A stretch of DNA of 64,000 bases, from the NCBI RefSeq assembly GCF_013761245.1, contig NZ_JACDUT010000001.1:248001-312000 (forward strand), read 5' to 3'. The stretch is from Thermaerobacillus caldiproteolyticus (GTDB taxonomy: Bacteria > Bacillota > Bacilli > Bacillales > Anoxybacillaceae). The position numbers were made by a program, and so were the translations under genes. Positions 60,807 through 64,000 of this stretch are shown in pieces (within the stretch, counting starts at the first letter, position 1; every line of letters starts with the position of its first letter). The notes beneath the pieces are model-generated. The model worked only from the letters and a program-made list of their open reading frames with translations. It ran no database searches and was not told where the DNA came from.

Positions 60807-61463
60807 CTATTCCTTCTGCCTTAGTTGTTGCACTTTCGTTGGTTTCCATCCTTGGTTTTCCACCCACTCGATATACACTTTGTAATATTGGCTTTTATCT
60901 TTTGTCGAAATCGTCGCGACCGCTTTATTCGGTCCATTGTTGCCGATAAACCATACAATCATATCAGACTGTGCCAACCCAGTGGCATAACTGACCGCAT
61001 CGAGCATTTCTTTCCAGTCTACAGAGCTTTCATCAAACGTTGTTACATGCGGTTCGGATTGTGTCGTGCCAACCGGCTGCCACGACGGATTAACAATTTC
61101 TTTGAGAATGTTTGATGACGGATCTCCTGCTGTCTCAATCACTTCTTGCTTCTCTTCTGGCTCATCTGTTTCTTCTGTTGTTTCTTCCGTCACTTCTTCC
61201 TTTGGCTTCTCTGTTTTTCCGATTTCGACCTCAACGTTTTTCTCATGATCATGATCATGACCATGATCATCATCATTTTTCTTCTTTTCTATTTTTTTAT
61301 CTGACTGTGTCGCTTGTTCGCTTGGATGATCATCAGCAAAAAGCAATTGCCAGCCAAAAAATAGAATCAATATAAATACGAAAGCAATCGCCATATTTAA
61401 CATACGATTAATTTTCCGGCGTTTTGCTCGCTGTTCAAAACGAGGTCCCATTTCTTTCGCCAA
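60807..61463 (-). CDS. yrrS: YrrS family membrane-anchored protein (DUF1510)
   Basis: 218 residues: a basic N terminus, one membrane helix (about 25-44), then an extracytoplasmic acidic linker with a His/Asp stretch (DDDHGHDHDHEK) and Glu/Thr-rich part, and a C-terminal DUF1510 domain (VNPSWQPVGT, YKVYIEWVENQGWKPTKVQQ). Adjacent to pbpI as in B. subtilis. The TTG at 61463 follows GGGAGGG by 7 bases; a longer frame to 61490 has no SD. Confidence 0.88.
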   Translation of the reverse strand: MAKEMGPRFEQRAKRRKINRMLNMAIAFVFILILFFGWQLLFADDHPSEQATQSDKKIEKKKNDDDHGHDHDHEKNVEVEIGKTEKPKEEVTEETTEETDEPEEKQEVIETAGDPSSNILKEIVNPSWQPVGTTQSEPHVTTFDESSVDWKEMLDAVSYATGLAQSDMIVWFIGNNGPNKAVATISTKDKSQYYKVYIEWVENQGWKPTKVQQLRQKE

Positions 61464-61556
61464 CCGCGATCCCTCCCTGTGTTCTTCCAATCGTTCTTAT
61501 TGTAGCATTGTTATGTCTCCTAATAAACTGTTTCGTCACCGTTTCCGATTTATGTC

Positions 61557-63332
61557 CTATTGTTTCTGCTGTTCATTAAACTCATATATTCTCTTGACAA
61601 TGTCATAAAATACATCGTTTGTCACAGCTTGCGAACTTGGACGTTCTAAATCGACGACAACGAGCGCATACTTCGGTGATTCGGCTGGAAAATAGCCAGC
61701 AAACCATTTATTTACCAATTCTCCTTCTTGTGGTGTTGTTTTTCCTGTTTGTGCTGTCCCGGATTTGCCGGCGACCGCATACGGAAGCGTTTGAAATCGC
61801 CGCCCTGTGCCGCGCTCATCGGTAACGACCTTTCGCAATAATTGTTGCAATTTCATCGCTGTCATTGGAGAAATCGGGTCCTCGTCCGAAAAGCGTTGTT
61901 CTGGGAATGAGAATAACGTTGTGCCGTTTTTGTATACAATTTTGCTCACTGCCCTCACTTGCTTTGCTTCCCCGTTTCGCGCGATCGTTGCCATCATATT
62001 TGCGACTGAAAGCGGCGACACGCGAACGTTTTTTTGCCCAATCGATGTCTGTGCAACGGCAAGCGGCACGGATTTGTCGCTATTGTCATACCAAATCGTT
62101 GCCCTTTTTTCTTCAGGAAATTGCCTGAAGTTCGTCAAATGATAAACATCACCTTGCCAACCAGCGAGCGGAGATAATCCTAGTTTTTGTGCATATTGTT
62201 CGATGATATTTGGATCTTGGTCGACTAGCTCTTTTCCTAATGTGGCAAATGTATTATTACAGCTCACTGAAAAGCTCTCTTCAAAGCTGAGCATTCCATA
62301 TAAATGCTCATTCTCTGGAGTAATTCCGTCAATTTTTTTACTGCAGTCAAAGGTTCTTTCTTTGGAAACAATCCCCTTTTCTATCGCCGCAGCAGCGATA
62401 ACCGTTTTAAACACCGAACCGGGGATTTGCGGCAATATCATTTGATTTTCTGCCGCATTATTTTTGTATGGATCGCGCGGGTCCATGTCAGGACGGCTCA
62501 CCATCGCTAGCACGCTGTTTGTTTGAATATCAAGTAAAACTACCCCACCTTTTTTTAATTGATGCTGTTGCACAACAGATTCAACAATTTCTTGCAAATC
62601 GCGATCGATCGTTGTTTGGACAGAAACAGGATAAAATGGATTGCCAGGGTCGCTATATTTCACATCAATGCCAAATAAAGGCCTGCCTTCTGCATCGACG
62701 TGATACAATAGCTTCGTTTCTCCTTCTGGAATTAAAAATTCATCAAATGCTTTTTGTAATCCATGGATCCCTACTTCCGTGTGGGGAGAAAGATGACGGT
62801 CTGGGTAGCGAGAGTGCAATAATTGGGCATCTTCGCGAGTAAAGCCGATGAGGTGCTCAGCATACACCTTTTCGAGCGGATACTGTTTTTTTACCGCGAG
62901 CACGCCCGGAATGTGAAGGCGATTAATCTCCTCCATTTGTGTCTCTGTCAATGCAAACGGCTCTCCTCCGAGTGAAAAAATGAACGGTTCTTTCGCTTGT
63001 TGCAGTTTTGAAGCGATGATGCTTGGGGAAATGTCAAGAATCGCTGCCAATTTCTCCATCGGCCAATTCATCGTTTTTAAAAATGGAAAAAGAACAAGTG
63101 AAGGAATATATTCATTCGTGAGCGGTTTGCCATTTCGGTCGACAAACGTGCCTCTTCCTGCGTCAATGACCATTTCTTGCGTCCGTTGCGCGACGCTTTC
63201 CTCGATTAAATTCACTTTCTTTTTCGAAAACGTTTCTGTGCTTACTAATTGAATTTGAATGAGTCGTCCGATTAATAGAAAGATACAGAGTTGAATGAGT
63301 GCCAAAATAACAAACATTCTTTTTTTCCACAT
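61557..63332 (-). CDS. pbpI: Class B penicillin-binding protein PbpI (PBP4b, YrrR)
   Basis: Membrane-anchored transpeptidase. N-terminal helix (about 7-25), a pedestal domain, then the transpeptidase with SxxK in PGSVFKTV (about 302), SxN in FSVSCNNTF (about 355) and KSGT in AGKSGTAQT (about 525). 591 residues. PbpI in B. subtilis is a minor, sporulation-linked PBP. ATG 63332 follows GAGGTG, which lies in the greA terminator's 3' arm. Confidence 0.93.
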   Translation of the reverse strand: MWKKRMFVILALIQLCIFLLIGRLIQIQLVSTETFSKKKVNLIEESVAQRTQEMVIDAGRGTFVDRNGKPLTNEYIPSLVLFPFLKTMNWPMEKLAAILDISPSIIASKLQQAKEPFIFSLGGEPFALTETQMEEINRLHIPGVLAVKKQYPLEKVYAEHLIGFTREDAQLLHSRYPDRHLSPHTEVGIHGLQKAFDEFLIPEGETKLLYHVDAEGRPLFGIDVKYSDPGNPFYPVSVQTTIDRDLQEIVESVVQQHQLKKGGVVLLDIQTNSVLAMVSRPDMDPRDPYKNNAAENQMILPQIPGSVFKTVIAAAAIEKGIVSKERTFDCSKKIDGITPENEHLYGMLSFEESFSVSCNNTFATLGKELVDQDPNIIEQYAQKLGLSPLAGWQGDVYHLTNFRQFPEEKRATIWYDNSDKSVPLAVAQTSIGQKNVRVSPLSVANMMATIARNGEAKQVRAVSKIVYKNGTTLFSFPEQRFSDEDPISPMTAMKLQQLLRKVVTDERGTGRRFQTLPYAVAGKSGTAQTGKTTPQEGELVNKWFAGYFPAESPKYALVVVDLERPSSQAVTNDVFYDIVKRIYEFNEQQKQ

Positions 63333-63367
63333 AAAAAACACCTCGTCTTCATTTTCGACGAGGTGTT
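63333..63367 (-). terminator. greA terminator containing the pbpI SD
   Basis: AACACCTCGTC/GACGAGGTGTT 11-bp stem, six T, and then at once the pbpI ATG. Same arrangement as at yqfC. Confidence 0.88.
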
Positions 63368-63379
63368 AAATTTTAAAAC

Positions 63380-63856
63380 CTATTTCACGGCAACGATTTT
63401 TACAAACATTTCGCCGCCAGGAGTTTGTACCATCACTTCTTCTCCAACTCTTCTGCCGAGAAGTGATTTGGCAATCGGCGAGTCGTTTGAAATTTTTCCT
63501 TCAAATGGGTCCGCTTCAGCGCTCCCGACAATCGTATATGTTTCTTCTTCACCATCAGGTAGTTCGATGAACGTAACGGATTTTCCTAATGAGACGACAT
63601 CTGGGTTTTCCGTATCTTCTTCGATAATTTTAGCATTACGAATCATGTTTTCGAGCGTTTGAATGCGCGCTTCAACGAAAGCTTGCTCGTCTTTCGCTGC
63701 ATCGTATTCAGAGTTCTCGGAAAGGTCACCAAAACCACGTGCAATTTTAATGCGTTCCACAACTTCCTTCCGCTTAACCGTTTTCAAATACTCAAGCTCT
63801 TGTTCCAGCTTCTCTTTCCCTTCTTTTGTCATCGGGTATTCTTTTTCCATTGCCAT
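63380..63856 (-). CDS. greA: Transcription elongation factor GreA
   Basis: 158 residues. N-terminal coiled coil ([20 protein letters not shown]...[21 protein letters not shown]) with the acidic tip, then the FKBP-like domain ([32 protein letters not shown]). Stimulates RNA polymerase cleavage of backtracked RNA. SD AGAGGAG 9 bases before ATG. Confidence 0.97.
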   Translation of the reverse strand: MAMEKEYPMTKEGKEKLEQELEYLKTVKRKEVVERIKIARGFGDLSENSEYDAAKDEQAFVEARIQTLENMIRNAKIIEEDTENPDVVSLGKSVTFIELPDGEEETYTIVGSAEADPFEGKISNDSPIAKSLLGRRVGEEVMVQTPGGEMFVKIVAVK

Positions 63857-63941
63857 AACGGTTCACTCCTCTATTTTTATTATCAGAATTTTGTATAATA
63901 CCGTGTTACCTACTTGCCTCCGCTTTTCCTGGCTATGTAGA

Positions 63942-63967
63942 ATACGAACGGGTTTATCCGTTCGTAC
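63942..63967. terminator. Hairpin upstream of greA
   Basis: ACGAACGG/CCGTTCGT stem, 6-base loop. Probably the end of the preceding gene beyond the window; the T run is poor. Confidence 0.35.
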
Positions 63968-64000
63968 AAACATGCGGGGAAAGTTTGTTATATTATCTAT

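Noticed and set aside
61235-61280. Tandem catgat repeats as a possible CRISPR or satellite
   Set aside because: They encode the His/Asp stretch of YrrS in frame; no spacer-repeat pattern. No CRISPR array was seen anywhere.

Overview
The window looks like chromosomal DNA of a thermophilic or thermotolerant member of the Bacillaceae, most likely Anoxybacillus, Geobacillus or Parageobacillus. The grounds are the gene order (close to the Bacillus subtilis recO-era-yqf-yqe-dnaK-lepA-comE-yqe block), the many sporulation genes (yqfC, yqfD, spoIIP, gpr, sda, sigK, yqzM), Bacillus-type Shine-Dalgarno (SD) sequences with frequent TTG/GTG starts, and a thermophile-type cyclodextrin glucanotransferase. 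Species cannot be fixed from sequence reading alone.

Layout. 1-9.2 kb, minus strand: ccpN (cut by the window edge), recO, yqzL, era, cdd, dgkA, ybeY, pgpH, phoH, yqfD, yqfC, yqeY, rpsU. 9.3-10.2 kb, plus: a Na/Pi cotransporter-like gene behind a sigma-E-like promoter. 10.2-22.3 kb, minus: deoC, mtaB, rsmE, prmA, dnaJ, dnaK, grpE, hrcA (with a CIRCE operator), hemW, lepA. 22.7-32.0 kb: yqxA, spoIIP, gpr, rpsT (+), holA, yqzM (+), comEC, comEB, comEA, comER (+). 32.1-37.2 kb, minus: yqeM, rsfS, yqeK, nadD, yqeI, aroE, yqeH, yqeG. Then sda (+) behind a DnaA-box cluster, psd (-), pssA (+), motAB (+), an AI-2E family permease, uppP, a pyruvate kinase paralogue lacking the C domain, a DedA protein and gltT (all -).

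46.5-56.4 kb is the accessory zone. It holds an intact sigK; a 5.6-kb segment with a class V aminotransferase, a LysE exporter, a PhzF protein and a MocR regulator; a decayed second copy of the sigK 3' end; a secreted cyclodextrin glucanotransferase; and a run of very short ORFs including yrzI. 56.4-64 kb returns to conserved order: yrhC, mccB, mccA, mtnN, yrrT (methionine-to-cysteine conversion and SAH/MTA recycling), yrzA (+), yrrS, pbpI, greA.

Most of the window is ordinary core genome and no wholly new multi-gene system stands out. The points worth a second look are: the sigK 3' pseudogene flanking the accessory segment; a family of diverged, structured intergenic repeats (dnaK-dnaJ, lepA-yqxA, dedA-gltT, yrzA-yrrS gaps); terminator hairpins whose 3' arm carries the SD of the next gene (yqfC, pbpI) and a hairpin closing over the cdd SD; a micro-ORF operon behind tandem terminators; and a terminator in the cyclodextrin glucanotransferase leader.
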